Under the pieces are notes generated by a model. It was not told the origin of the DNA, did not search any database, and saw only the letters and a list, made by a program, of their open reading frames with translations. From contig NC_079147.1 in NCBI RefSeq assembly GCF_945859685.1, positions 235,658,765 to 235,722,764 on the forward strand: 64,000 bases of DNA, written 5' to 3'. Of this stretch, positions 1 through 12,480 are shown piece by piece; position 1 is the first letter of the stretch; every line of letters starts with the position of its first letter. The position numbers and the translations under genes are program-made. This DNA is from Eupeodes corollae (taxonomy: Eukaryota; Arthropoda; Insecta; Diptera; Syrphidae).

Positions 1-2890
1 ATTCCTCTACCGTCCCTCCGGATTGGGTTCGAAGACCTTCCGGGCTAGAGCGTTGATGTCCATTCGTTCTACATGACCTAGCCATCTAAGCCGTTGGACT
101 TTAATTCTACTTACTTGGCCAGTGTCGCTGAACGGCCCGTACAGTTCGACGTTATAACTTCTCCTCCATTCTCCATCTATGCGTACGGGACCAAAAATCA
201 CCCAAAGAATTTTTCTTTCGAAGCGTCCTGAGACGCTCTCATCTTTCTTTGATAGGGTAAATGCCTCAGCGCCAGAAATGAGAACCGGGATGAGTGTTTT
301 ATAGAAGGTGATTTTAGATGCTCGAAATAGGGCTTTAGTACTCAATTGCCTTCTAAGTCCAAAGAAGCAGAGATTTGCGAGGGTTATTCTTCGTTTGATT
401 TCACCGCTGGTGTCGTTGTCTGTGTTAATAGCGGCGCCTATGTAGACAAAGTCCTTAACTACCTCAAAGTTATAGCTGTATATGGTGATGTTTTGTTCAA
501 GACGTCGTCGTTCAGTGTCCTTTTTTGATGACAGCATAAACTTAGTCTTACCCTCAGTTATCACTAAAGCAATCTTCTTCGCTTCCGTCGCAATGCTCAA
601 AAACGCTCCACATCACGCTTTGATCTTCCAATTATGTCAATATCATCTGCGTATCCGAGTAATTGGATGGATCTTTGGAAGATTGTGCCTCTAGTGTTGA
701 CAGTTGAGTTTTGCACAATTCTTTCCAGAACGATGTTGAAGAAGTCGCTTGACAGTGCATCGCCTTGTCTAAAACCTTTTTTGACATCAAATGCATCGGT
801 GAGATCTTTTCAGACCTTGATAGAGCAGCGTGCATTCTCCATCGTCATTCTGCACAAAGGGATAAGTTTGACAATGATGCCAAAAGTAGACATTGCTCTG
901 TAGAGCTCTTCCCTATTAATGCTGTCATACGCGGATTTAAAATCTATAAAAAGATGGTGGGTATCTATTTGAAGTTCCTGGGTTCTTTCCAAGATATGCC
1001 ATAGTGTGAATATTTGGTCGATAGTGGACTTTCCTGGTCTAAAGCCACACTGATAAGGACCAATCAGGTTGTTGACGAATGGCTTCAGACGTTCACATAA
1101 TACGGCAGAGAGGATCTTATATGGAATGTTAAGCAGACTGATGCCTCTGTAGTTGGCGCAGTTTAGAGGGTCTCCTTTCTTATGTATCGGGCACACTATG
1201 CTGAGATTCCACTCATCGGGCATGCTCCGTACCAAGTCATCGCCTGCTGCTTTGAATAGTTCCGCAGCGATGCCGTCAGCTCCAGCAGCTTTGTTTGACT
1301 TAAGATTAGGCGGAATTGTTGATCTGCGTCGCTGAAGTTGAGTGGTTCTATCTCCCTTACAGCAGAATTTGGTTCGTCATCGCCGTTATATAATTTATAG
1401 AAGTGGTCTTTCCATATTCTCGACATAGACTGCGGTTCCACGACGATGTTTCCCTAATCGTCCTTACAGGCTTCGGTTCGTGGCTTGTACCGTTTTGAGA
1501 TTTTTTGTATCTTTTGGTAAAATTTATGAACCTCATTCCTGTTGATGTCACGACATCCCTCTATCTCCATAGCGCGCTTCTCATGCTCTCTTTTTTCCAT
1601 CTAAGTCGGTGATAGGCTATCCTCTTCTGCTCGTAGAGCTCGCGAGCAGCTCTGGTCCTTTTTATGCAGCGATGAGCCGTTTTGTATGCCTGTTGTTTTG
1701 CTGCGTGCGCTTGCCGGCATTCGTCGTCAAACCAGGGGTTTCAGAGGCTGCATCTCTGATCGCTGCAAGGCAATGTTGCCACTGGTTTTCAATGCTTAAT
1801 GCAGGAAGCATAGGACTCCTTAAGAGGTTATTAGAGACTCGATCGGAAAAGGACATGGCAGTCTCTTGCGATTGTAGCCGTCTAACGTCGAATCTTCTCA
1901 CAGTACTTCCTTGTTTTGGCTTGGATCGGGATATCCGTAGCCATACCTTGGCTACAACCAGGTAGTGGTCCGAGTCAATGTTGGCCTCTCGGAATGTTCG
2001 GATATCCTGGATACTGGAGAAGTGTCGTGTGTCGATCGCAATTTGGTCAATCTGATTGATGGTTGATTGATCAGGAGATTTCCATGTCCCCTTGTGGATT
2101 TTGCCACCAAAAGTATCTTATCTTCCTAGCTTGGCGTTCAAATCTCCTTAGCTAATTTTAATGTGATGGCCAGGCCACTGGTCATATGTCTTTTCCAAGA
2201 GCTCGACAAATTTGTCTTAAGTATCTCCATCTTTCCCCTCTGTTGGGGCATGCGCGCATATTGGACTTATGTAGGCGAATTTAGCCTTGATTCAAGACTT
2301 TTGACCAACAACTAATCCAATAGCAGTAGCCGTAGCATACATCGCAGTCTTTTAGTTTGCGTTTGCCCGGTCCATCCTTGGATGGCGGTAATATCTACCT
2401 TTTAGCAATTTAGGGCTTCCGCAAATTGTTCGACTGCTCGCGGTCTATTAAGGGACCTAACATTATACGGACAGATCCGAGGTTCGTTGTCCTTATTTCG
2501 TTTGGTTGGTTCGTCATCAGTAAATCAGTCCGTATCCGAGGCTTGTTGGTGCTACACAAGTAGGTTATTTGTACTTGGTCAGGAAGTTACCCCGGACAGC
2601 ACAACCCGCAACCTAAGGGGCAAGATCTTTAGTACAACTCGAAGGACGTGGAGCCGGATAAACCGCGTATTCACCAAGTAGTTCAACCTTACTGGAACTG
2701 TAGACGCCAACGTTGATTTTATCTCGGGAATGGCTCCTCTCTCGTTTGCTACCGAACATCTTTCCACTGGGGTTAGAACCCAATCTCCGCGGGTCGGTGA
2801 GAATAGGAGTTGATAGGCAGAGGTAGATTTTAAAAAACATGTGGACGCTTGTTTCCTCTTGAATGCGCATGTCTACCAACTGGACATCTT
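1..2890 (-). mobile_element. RTE-like LINE, copy a (runs off the left edge)
   Basis: This is a degenerate non-LTR retrotransposon read from about 2890 down to base 1. In order on the minus strand it has a 5' leader (about 2890-2500), an AP-endonuclease domain (about 2480-1930, opening with a decayed WNVRSL motif and closing with NIDSDHYLVVAKV), a basic linker (about 1900-1450), a reverse transcriptase (about 1330-600, with GISLLNIPYKIL, GFRPGKS and a YADD box at 653-642) and a C-terminal region ending in LRWLGHVERM (about 600-30). The endonuclease-RT layout and the WLGHVERM tail are typical of RTE-clade elements. Several stops and frameshifts break the frame, so it is not active. The 3' end lies outside the window. 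The clade call is from recognition, not a search. Confidence 0.8.
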
Positions 2891-2999
2891 TTTATTTAAC
2901 TTTTTTAAGAAAACTCATAAACCTACAAACCTCATAAGCAAGACAAATCGACAGACGGGATGGGAAGTTATCAGTGTTTGTCGCTTCCCAGCCTCTTTT

Positions 3000-3039
3000 T
3001 AATTTTATAATTTATTTATTTATTTATTTATTTATTTAT
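3000..3039. repeat. (TTTA)n microsatellite / LINE tail
   Basis: About nine TTTA units sit directly beside the 3' end of the minus-strand CR1-like fragment. On that strand they read (TAAA)n, so they are probably the element's tail. Confidence 0.75.
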
Positions 3040-3425
3040 ACTTATATAGATACTCAAGGGGATATATAAGTACCCTTTATATGTTAATACTTAAACACAG
3101 TGCGAGCGTAGGGAAAATAGGGAAGGATTTAAGAGCAGATACCGGTGCACATTGGTCTTAAACATAACATAAAAATGGGAAGGAAAACCAAAACTGGTCA
3201 AAGCATTCTACATTATCGATGTGCGGTTTAAGAAAGAATCTTTGTTCCTGACAGTACGTTAAATTAAATTCAAAGGTAAACTGATTATCGTTTCTGGAAG
3301 GTTGATTATTACGGCTAAACTTGAATTGTCGCATTGACTACCAATATACACTATATCAAAAACAACCATTAGACTTTCGTGCAGACAATTTTGGAGAAAG
3401 GGAACACAAATCGTAACGTGACTTT
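3035..3425 (-). mobile_element. CR1-like LINE, 3' fragment (copy 1)
   Basis: The sequence matches the terminal part of the copies at 18385 and 29335 (shared tracts around ACTCAAGGGGATAT, CAGTGCGAG and GATACCGRTGCACATTGG). It carries only the last part of the RT-protein C-terminus and the 3' UTR, as expected for a 5'-truncated LINE. It is strongly degenerate. Confidence 0.65.
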
Positions 3426-3584
3426 TTTGAATTCTACCGTATTTTAAGACGTTTATATTTAAAGCTATTTATAGATAAAATGGTATTCCGGGTAAAGATA
3501 GACAGAGGTATACGAGCCGTTTTAAGTAATCATAATGGCGTAGCACGGTAAGCATCACGCATTAGTCGGAGAGGAATATATCCG

Positions 3585-3815
3585 TATTTCTGTATTTTTT
3601 CGAAGAAAATGGGCAAAAAGTTACAGTTAATGCGGATCGCTATTGTCACATGATTGAGACCTTCCTCCATCCAAAATTAAAGCAGTTAACTAAAAACCAG
3701 AAATAAGTCTTCTTCCAACAAGATGGAGCTACAGCACACACTTCAGGGTGTTCACTTTTGAAATATGGGAGATTTTTTTGCCGGACCCCGTATTTCGACA
3801 CTTTAAGCTGAGCAT
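3585..3815 (+). pseudogene. mariner-group transposase fragment
   Basis: A short plus-strand stretch encodes residues like VTVNADRYCHMIETFLHPKL followed by FFQQDGATAHTS. That is the segment around the second catalytic Asp of Tc1/mariner-group transposases and is close in type to the longer copies at 20638 and 27954. A stop separates the two blocks. No terminal inverted repeats are visible. Confidence 0.65.
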
Positions 3816-3925
3816 TAAGCATACATATACTTTACTCTAAGCATCGTGATGATGCCTTCTGCCGAAGGGGTCATGATAATTTATCAGAGTTCACACAAAA
3901 TAATGAAGAGGTGGCAAATATTTGT

Positions 3926-4330
3926 AGATGAAATATTGGACTGTTAACAGTTTGTTTTTTCCTGTACACCGTTTATTTTAATAAATGTGATTTAAAATCA
4001 TGAAAATTAATTCGACTGTTAACAGTCAAATATTTCATCTTAAAATGTCCCATAGCAAGGCAATAAAAATAGCTACAATTTATCTTCTTTGAAGACTTGT
4101 AGCAACTATATAATTCACAGTAGCTCTATGAAACTCGGATTATATGGATGGATCATTTTCTGATGAGCCCAACCATTACATCGGGGCAAAACGCATATAT
4201 GAACACCTATGCTGGTTTATTTTTATTTTCGTTTTCATGATTTTAAATAATATTTATAAAAATGCAAATATTTGTACAGTTTTATTATAAAAAAGCATAA
4301 TTTTTGTTTTGTACACGTTTATACCAATTT
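3926..4330. repeat. cluster of inverted repeats, possible MITE remnant
   Basis: Two copies of GATGAAATATT-GACTGTTAACAGT face each other at about 3926-3951 and 4013-4041. ATTTAAAATCATGAAAA near 3988 is repeated inverted near 4230. A TGTACACCGTTTA-like motif recurs near 3962 and 4309. The stretch has no coding content. The ends are not resolved, so calling it a single element is an inference. Confidence 0.35.
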
Positions 4331-4484
4331 GGAATGACGTCATAATGTTTAATATAACATTTAATTGAATTCGCTTGCATTACTGGTTCCTACAACGTAA
4401 TCATGCTGATCGATTTCGCTATGGGACAAGCCGTTTTGATAGCTAATACCTATTTTACACATCTCGACGTACCACACTTCTCTA

Positions 4485-4942
4485 GTATACAGGATGTCTG
4501 AATATTTCGAGGGCTCAACATTGAATCTTACCACTACCTAGTTGTAGCTAAGGTACGGATATACCGATCTAAGGCAAAACAAGGAAATATTATGAGAAGA
4601 TTGGACGTTGAATGGCCACAACCACAATAGATTGTCATGTCTTTTTCCGATCAAGTCTCTAACAACCTCTTCAGAAGTCATGTGCTGCTTGCATCAAGTA
4701 TTGAAAAACAATGGCAACAATACCTTACAGCCATAAGAGACTCCACTTCTGACGTCCTATAGGTTTCATACGGCCACCACAGTGAAACCCCTGGTTTTAG
4801 AAACTCGCGATCGAGGATATAGAGGAATGCATTACAGGAATGACTTTCGTGCATTTTAACGGAAGGTTACAGAATCATACCATGGGTAATAGCTCCGAAC
4901 CGAAGACTTTAAAGACGATCAGGGAACTCGTATTAAAACCGT
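4485..4942 (+). mobile_element. RTE-like LINE, copy b, left part
   Basis: This is a decayed endonuclease C-terminus and linker of the RTE-like family (SDHYLVVAKV-like, then SFSDQVSNNL-like, then a match to the linker before VEPQSM). It is interrupted at 4943 by the LOA-like insertion and resumes at 7972. The join fits other copies: aligned against 1441-1490 of copy a, the bases before 4942 and after 7985 are contiguous. Confidence 0.7.
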
Positions 4943-5496
4943 TTTTTTTTTTTTATAATTCATTTTTATTAATTCATTCTCAAACCTCTCTTAAAGCTAG
5001 ACAAAAATTCATAAAACTAGCCTAATTATCCATAACTTACAACTAACTTAATGGTCCCATACGGACACTCTAAGTTAAACTATAACAATTAAAACTAATG
5101 ACTTTCGGCCCTAAGATCTATTTTACTTCATTTTAATTTTTATTTATTTTTATATTTATTAGAAAATTTGAAAAAAAAAACTAATATCAATATCCTTTTC
5201 TATTTTTACTTACAAACTACTCAAAATTAGGTCCTAATATAAAACTTAAAACTAACTTAAACTACCTATTCTACCTATAAACTATTTAAAACTAGAACAA
5301 GCACAGCAGCAAATCTAACTATCTAACATTTTTGTTTTTTATATTTTATTGTATTTTTTTTTATTTTTATTTATTTTTTTTAATGTTTTTTTTTATTTTT
5401 TTTATTTTTTGCCACCATGCCTATTCTACTTAAAACTAAACCCTAATACAATTAAACAAGTATGTAAGCCGGCCAAGGCTTAAAACCCCATCCCGA

Positions 5497-6392
5497 CTAC
5501 ATACTATCAAGTGCCGATTGAAGCCACCAAAACTGGTTCTCCTGCTTCACCCTATCAGTTCGGTCCCGTTCGGACACAGCCCTACTGAACCGAAGGAGCT
5601 CTGCTCCGCCTTGTGCCATGACGTCCCGATTGTACAGGAGTCGCCTATCCACGGTTCTTCGTCTGACGTGGTAGATTAACGGAACTGCCAATCTATCCTG
5701 TATCAGACCGCATCTATCTAAAAAGAGGAATGCCTCTGGTGGAATGAAGCCGCTCAAGCGTGCACTTTCAAAATACTCGTCGTTCGGATAGAACGCCCCG
5801 AAAATTAAATTGTTGGTCGAAGACAAAGCTCTTGCAATGTGACCTCGAACGAGTTTTATCACGAAATTGTCAATTCTATTGATTCGAGCCCCGTTGTATA
5901 GGACCTCGTTGGAATAGTAATGCACATAAGAAGATTCGGCTATAAGCCGGTACAGCATCGTAAACACTGCCGCTCGAACACCCGAAACTTCTCCATCTGG
6001 GAAGGGGCAACGTTGAACCACACAGGACAACCATAAACGATCATTGGCCGTATGAGGGCCATGGAGCAAATTACCTTCACTCTGGGATCAAGCCGACTGC
6101 TAAAAAACAGCCGTTTCGTCAGAGCGAAGGCTCCTCTGGCCCTGGTCAGAGCAGCATTTATATGTCTGTCGAAATATAAATACTGATCTAACCAGATACC
6201 GAGGTACTTCACTACACTTTTGCTAGAATTATCTTGCAGCGTGATTTCGACAAGATTCAGCGATATTGCGACGACTGGAAACTGAAAATAAATGTCCAAA
6301 AGTCGGAGACAATTCTGTTCCGGACTCCGTTGGCTGGGGCCACGAGGGATACGTGTAAGAATTGGCAAAAGATGGTCATCGTTGATCTTCAC
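5497..6392 (-). pseudogene. LOA-like LINE, C-terminal ORF region
   Basis: Two overlapping frames encode the part downstream of the RT catalytic box. One has VVKYLGIWLDQYLYFDRH followed by FALTKRLFFSSR and a GCPVWF motif, the usual thumb and post-RT region. The other continues to about residue 190, with VKLVRGHIARAL and IYHVRRRTVDRR. A frameshift near 6000 separates them. A local inversion (6224-6501) breaks the start of this region. Confidence 0.65.
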
Positions 6393-6501
6393 GGGCAGCC
6401 ATTAGCTAATGGCTGTCTCCGACTTTTAGACATTTATTTTCAGTTTATAGTCGTCGCAATATCGCTGAATCTTGTCGAAATCACGCTGCAAGATAATTCT
6501 A
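6224..6501. repeat. 88-bp fold-back palindrome inside the LOA copy
   Basis: Arms 6224-6311 and 6414-6501 are reverse complements with about 3 mismatches in 88 bp, around a 102-bp loop. Both arms encode the DFDKIQRYCDDWKLKINV segment that follows the RT active site, once in each orientation. The central part is read backwards relative to the rest of the element. Confidence 0.9.
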
Positions 6502-6645
6502 ATAACCTCAACCTTTCGGGCCGTTCTGTACGCAATTAGATCGTCGGCGTACGCAATTGCCTTTGTAAGACTACCTATCAGATCGCTCGCTGGTGTAAAT
6601 GCTGAAGAGAATCGGCGAATTCACCGCTCCCTGTTGAAGACCATT

Positions 6646-7839
6646 TTAAATTAAGAATGTTGTGGTAGAAGTTACATTGCCACTTTTGACAACAAACTTT
6701 CTACCGTTTAGCATATCATAAAGTATATACAACAATGGCTTGCTAATGCCAAGCCTGCTCAGTTTTAGGTAAAGACCCTCTAACCATACGGTGTCAAGGG
6801 CCTTTTCCAAATCAACCAGAACAGCACCTGTGCATTGTTGTTTTGATTTATTCCATTGGATATCAGAAACGAGTTTAGACGCAGCATGAATTGTGCCATG
6901 ACCCGCCTTGAACCCGAACTGTTTCTCCGGAATTATTTTGTTGTCCGCAGCCCACTTAGTCAGAGCCCTATTAATGATCTTTTCGAAAACTTTGCTGATG
7001 CTCGGAAGAAGACTTATCGACCGAAGATTTGACGGGTTGGAGTTGTCCGTTCCCTTTTTCGGGAGAAGATGAAACACAGCGGTCTTCCAATGCACTGGAT
7101 AATATGCATTATTCAGTGCATTATTGAAGAGCGTGGTGTAAAAGTCAATTGCTTCCATCGGTAAATGCCTTAGTACAACGTTGGATATACCATCGACACC
7201 TGCTGTCTTTTTATTTTTTACTAACAAGGGACTTGGTCCCGTTTGCTCGGAGATTATGGCATTTGCCAAGGAATCGTCATTGAACCGCATGAAACCGCGG
7301 TTCTCAGATCGCCATTGTGTCATATCATTTCGAAGGTAAAAGTGATTAAGTAGGGCTCTGTTTTCCAGGTCGTGGTTGGGGCGAATGCTAACATTCACCT
7401 TGTACACTTGCTGGAAAGCAGCTCCCACCGCCTCCACTTTTTCCTTCGGATCTTCAATTATATAAAAGTCATCGTCAAAGAAGGCTTTCTCTGGATCTAT
7501 TTGCGCTGTCTTGAGTACGTCTCTGTTCTCTTCAGTTCTTTGGAGTTTAAGACACGGAAGGTCATTATCGTTTTTTTTTCTGAATATCTTGTTGATTTTG
7601 GGGAACATACTAGGGTCACTCGAATCAACTGACCGGATCTTGCGGTCCCAATACTTGTTAATTGATAACCTGTAGTTCTCCTTAATCAACAGATTGACAT
7701 TTTTTATTGACGATTTCACTGTCCTAACCTCCAAGTCGCGTGGGTCTGTAAGTCGTCTGTACAAGTTTTTGAGTCTTGTCAGTAAGCCACTCTTGTGCCT
7801 ACGTAGTGCGTCAATTCTCGCGTTTCTGTAAGCGTCCAT
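6646..7839 (-). pseudogene. LOA-like reverse transcriptase, 397-residue open stretch
   Basis: This is the longest open frame in the LOA copy. It has a linker with coiled-coil-like basic sequence (residues 1-120), then RT fingers and palm: KTAGVDGISNVVLRHLP, HWKTAVFHLLPKKGTDNSNP, SISLLPSISKVFEKIINRAL and GAVLVDLEKALDTVW. The canonical AFDTVW carries an ALDTVW change here. The frame stops shortly before the GLQQGAVNSP block, which continues in the same register to about 6580. The YADD box lies at 6551-6540 after a one-base frame change. It would have reverse-transcribed the element RNA at the target site. It is inactive as it stands. Confidence 0.8.
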
Positions 7840-7971
7840 TTGGTCCCGTTCTCTGTTCTTTCAGGTTTCTGTTATTTGGTGGGGCTATGTCACTCGAACT
7901 AAGTTCTCTTGCTAAGGCATTGGTAACACGAGGCCAACGCATCTTACTGTAATTGTAAGAGTGCGTTGCAA

Positions 7972-8338
7972 CGTCGTAAAACCGTGTCTATCCTGAAAAA
8001 ATCACTTCTTCAAACTATATAACGAGCATACCAATGGAATTCCGCTACACGACCTCGACGAAGTGAAATTAGCTGAATATATCGGATCAGAGGTCCAACA
8101 ACTCCGTCGAAGTATTCAAAGCAGTAGGCTTCAAAAGTATGCGCCAACATATCTGAAAAATATGGTCGGAAGAAAGCATGCCCTATGCATGTTCCGATTC
8201 GACAATATCTATAGACAAGAATTTAACAGGGCAATGTCTAATTTTTGGCAACATTTGACGATGGAGAATCCACGCTCCTCTAGCAAAGTCCGAAAAGATC
8301 TTATCGATGCTCTTGATTTCAAAGAAGGTTCTTTTTAA
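7972..8338 (+). mobile_element. RTE-like LINE, copy b, right part
   Basis: RTE sequence resumes after the LOA insertion. It has HFFKLYN, DLDEVKLAEYI, a block matching KIWSEESMP in another frame, and NRAMSNF followed by LTMENPRSSSKV and LDFKEG. It covers the start of the RT domain with internal frameshifts and small deletions, and ends near 8338. Confidence 0.7.
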
Positions 8339-10249
8339 AAATTGTGTATCAAAATTTATGACTGATAACGTTGACCGCTATTTAAAACTACCAATTAAAG
8401 AATCAATCATTACTATCTATTAATCATTTTTAAAATTGCTTTCAAATTTAATAATATTAAAATCAAATGTCATTCTAATATTGATTTCCAAATAAAATCA
8501 TTACAAAACGCTCAGTCATCAAAATGGCATAAATCATTATTACGGATCGATGACAATAATAATAATTAAGCCCACGCAGAAATTTAATATTTCTCTAGAT
8601 AATAATTAGACGCATTAGCGCCGCCACTACTGATGCTCTTAATCACCACTGCCTGTCACAGCTTACAAACTTATATCTCTATCTATATATAAAATCGACA
8701 AAGGCAGCATCAAATCAAAACAATAAGCAAACATTTGTCCGGACATTATATCTGCCGTATTCAATGATTGAGCACAAATTCAAAAAGCCAATCTCTAATG
8801 CTCTGGGAATTTCCAGTTCTGTGTGCGGTTTCGGATGTCATCTACCATCACCACTGCCGCCGCCCGTCACGCATTCCCATGGACCAGGTAAATCTCCACA
8901 TCCGATTGAAATATTTCTTGCTTTTGTCAGATACAAGTTTTACGATATTCAAAAAAATAAAAGTCAGATAAATCATGATGCATCTTTAAGAATATAGGAA
9001 CAGAAAAATGAGAATCCCAAATTAAACTATTTTGGACCTGGTATTGTCTTTGAATTGCTTGTAAGTTGTAACCTTAATAGGATCCCAATGGCTTGCGTTC
9101 AAAATACGTGAACTGATTTCTCAATCAAATTTTTCACTGTCCATTTCTCAATTAAGTATAAAAATTATGTTTATTTAAAAAATAAAGTAAAATACAAAAT
9201 ACTGACATTAAATATAAATTATTATCATTGGAAAATAAAAACAACAAATACAAGTAAGCTCAGCCAATGGCAATTATGTTAATGCTGGCGTTAATGACCG
9301 GAGTGTAAGCCGTTCCGGTCTGTGACGTCGTCGGAGTCGGCGTCATCTCATCGTATCGATACTTTTTTATTTTTAATTAATTTAAATACGATTTGTGACA
9401 ATGAATAGCGGAGAATGTGTAAATATTTAATTAAAAAAGGTGAATGAGTTTTATTTGTTTTTGTCGATTTGTTTAAGTGGGATGAAGGTGATTTACCGCG
9501 ATCTGTTGGTCATCATATTGGTTAAAGTTGTGAGTCAATCGAATGGCCTGAGAATTTCGATTGAAATGTGACATTTAAAAATGATTTTGGTTTATGCGTT
9601 TTTCTTTTTCTCGATTAATTCCGATGCGTGATGCTGAATCATTTGGTTAAATTTTACAAGAAACTTTTATCAGGCAACTTGTTGTAAAACCCCCCAAAAA
9701 CATCTTCATTTTTATTTCCTGGAATTTAAAAACAATGTTTTTTGGATTGTTTAACGTTGTTTTATCTTTTTTGTTGTTCCATAAAAGAGAAAGCTTATAT
9801 GCTATTAAATAAGGAAATGAATACATTATTGTAATTTTATTTCCAATTAAAATAAAATTAATTAATGTTTATTGTTATAGCGGTAAAAAATCGATATTTT
9901 TGTTTATTTTTATTGGTAATAAAGTTTAAGTGGTTAAGGAAATTTTAAGTTTTTATCAATGAAATTTTGGGTAACTTTTTAGTGAATCTTTTCAGGTGAT
10001 AAATCCTAAATTTTGGAAATTTTCAAAATGAATCACTCATTTGCTGCAGAATCAATCAAAATGCGTCATCATAATCAATACACACAAATATTTTAATCAT
10101 TTTGGAAATACACAACGTTTCAAGAAATATCACTACTTAAAGGGTGACATTTCTGGTAATCTCTGGTGATTCTTTATTCTTCAGGTTTTTCAATATAGAA
10201 GTTGAAGCACTTCGCTTTACCAAGTCTCAATAAAATCTTACAATCTTGT
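8339..10249. other. AT-rich stretch without recognised genes
   Basis: I see no transposon domain here. A short GC-richer patch (9290-9360) has a 7-bp hairpin (GACCGGA...TCCGGTC) and a TGACGTCGTC run. A segment at 8816-8888 is bounded by TTTCCAG and CAG|GTAAAT and could be a small exon, but no protein match is recognisable. The rest is poly-A/T-rich. Confidence 0.4.
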
Positions 10250-12100
10250 AAACGTTATGACCATTGTGTCATATCTGCAAATTTCTCATGCCAAAAAACA
10301 CCAGTTCAAGTTAAAACAACTACGAGACCCTTTTAACAGAATGAGAAAGCCAACTGGGACGGTCTTAATTAATTCCTTAAGAACTTTAACTGGTCACTAT
10401 GCTTCCTCGATAGTGACGTGGATTGCAGTGCAGATATGATACAAACTTAAAAGGTTATTAGGATCAAAAATGTAAGTTTCCGGAATTACAAGGCCAAATC
10501 AAAAACACTGCAATGTCCCAATGGTAGTAAAAATTTCAGGTCATTTTTCAAAAAATGAGCGTAACACTACGTCTTCGTTGGTTCCTGCGCTCGTTTCTAA
10601 TGTAAGCTCTATGTAAGCTCGATTCATAAAGCCAATTTGGTTGCAGCACAGTTTGCTGCTCATTCGATTCTGCAAGTGAGTGACATGACTCCGCCTGTAC
10701 TTGAAAACGTAAACTATTCCATGGCACGAATCTTCTTTCGCACTCGTTCAGTTACTAACTAAATCTTGGCATTCACAAATCCTCTGGCTCGGATAGTATC
10801 CCCGCTATTGTTTTGAAAAGGTGTTTTTTGGTGATCAATTTTCAGCTTAAGAAATATGTTGAAGAATGGAAGTATCTTAATAACCAGCACTGTGGCATTT
10901 GATTGCAGTCCACTGATGATCTTATGGTTTATCTCACCGAACAGTGGAACAAATCTTTACATCGTCTTGGAGAAAGTAAGATTATTGCACTCGATATTTC
11001 AAAGGCATTTGATAGAGTTTGGCACCAAGCTCTCTTATCGAAAATGCGTGCATTTAGTATTGATGAATCTCTTCTCTGTTGGGTTAGAAATTACATTTCA
11101 GAACGTTCAATTCAAGTTGTATCGGACGGGTTAAAATCTGATCCACAAAACAAACGCTGGTGTGCCCAGGGCTCCGTTTTGTCTCCTACTCTCTACCTTA
11201 TATTCATGAATGATCTTTTGTCTGAAACTTCTAAAACACTAAATTGTTTCGCTGATTACAGTACCCTCAGCTTTTCATATTCGTTTTTAGATTCTTATCA
11301 TTGTTCTTCGCAGTAGTGTACAATGGAGAATCAAAAACCGTGTAGAATTTAATGCTTCGAAAACTCAATGCTGTCCACTGTCGCACAAGCGTAACCCTTT
11401 CCCAATGCCACTATCCATGAGTGGTACTTGCATCAGTGAGAATGAACAACTATCAGTCCTAGATATTTGCATTACAAACCAGTTGTTGTGGAATGATCAC
11501 ATGTTTGACTTCGCCAAAAATGCTGCTAAGTGTTTACGTTTTCTCCGACGTTGCAAGAAGTTTTTTTACCCCTTCTGATCTGGCTGTAATTTATAAAGCC
11601 TACATTCGTCCAAAACTTGAGAACAATTTCCATATTTGGGCAGGTGCTCCTATAACCCACTTAAGTCTCTTGGACACAGTTCAAGAGAGCTCTAAAAATG
11701 ATAGGTGACCGTTGTCTAACTGAAACTTATGCATCTCTCGAGCACCGTCGCGTCGTAAGGTTTCATGTCTCTCATTATTTTTTCGCTAATTCCATAAACA
11801 ATGATCTAATGAAATAGCCAATTGCATTAATCCCTTCAAACAATTCAACCGAAATACTTGTTATTTTTGGAATGCCCATCAGTTTACAGGTAAGTACAGA
11901 GGAACTTTTTTAAGTCGCACGACACGAATGGGGAATGCTAAAGCAGACTCAATATTTCCCACTCATTACAATGTGCTGGCGTTCAAAACCAATGTGCATC
12001 GGTATCTCCTTTCAAATTCTATTCTCCCTTCAGAATTACTCGCACTGTGTATTTATAAAGGTATTCATATCATATAACAAAAAAAAATCAAAAAAAGCCA
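10250..12100 (+). mobile_element. CR1-like LINE, copy 2
   Basis: This plus-strand non-LTR copy starts near the endonuclease C-terminus (SYLQISHAKK, also seen at 31340). It has an RT with ALDISKAFDRVWHQALLSKMRAF and CAQGSVLSPTLYLIFMNDLL (canonical VPQGSVLSP changed). The region after the RT has DLAVIYKAYIRPKLENNFHIW. A2-C-terminal stretch follows, ending in an A-rich tail around 12070-12096. Several frameshifts are present, and the YADD box has decayed to FADYST. The clade is judged from motif style (Jockey superfamily, CR1-like). Confidence 0.75.
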
Positions 12101-12480
12101 ATTCGGTCTATTCTGTTTTGCGATAATGTTGATTGAGGAAAAGAGCTATTAAGAGGCTACGTCGAGAAGCAAACCTTAAGTTGACTGTTTGTTTAACAGA
12201 ACTGACAGCACCATTTGGCTTCTTGTTCTTTAAATTTTTAAATGAAGCACTATTATCATTGATCACTGAGGATCTAAGACATTGAACATTTCTTGACAGC
12301 TTCGAAGTTTCCAAGATGTGATTGTCAGGGAAATTTGGTTTATGATCTTCCTACTACCTAGCATTAACTATGCGCTGCGATCAGTTTTGATGAGCTGGAA
12401 ACATATACTGAAGGCACCAAGTCATGAAAAATAGGACCGACCGGGCCAGGCTAAAATGCATAAGGTGTTAATTGAGAAAC
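12101..12480. other. spacer between facing LINE copies
   Basis: I recognise no coding or repeat motif here. It separates the tails of CR1-like copies 2 (+) and 3 (-). Confidence 0.4.

Larger units (their letters stand above)
4943..7971 (-). mobile_element. LOA-like LINE inserted in RTE copy b
   Basis: A 3.0-kb, 5'-truncated non-LTR element lies on the minus strand. Its poly(A) is at about 4953-4942, an AT-rich 3' UTR fills about 5490-4950, the C-terminal ORF region is about 6390-5497, and the RT is about 7839-6540. Flanking copies of CGTNNTAAAACCGT at 4929-4942 and 7972-7985 (12 of 14 bases equal) look like a target-site duplication. Truncation falls in the linker upstream of the RT. RT motifs such as GAVLVDLEKALDTVW and GFKAGHGTIHAASKLVSDI suggest the LOA or Jockey group. 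Confidence 0.8.
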
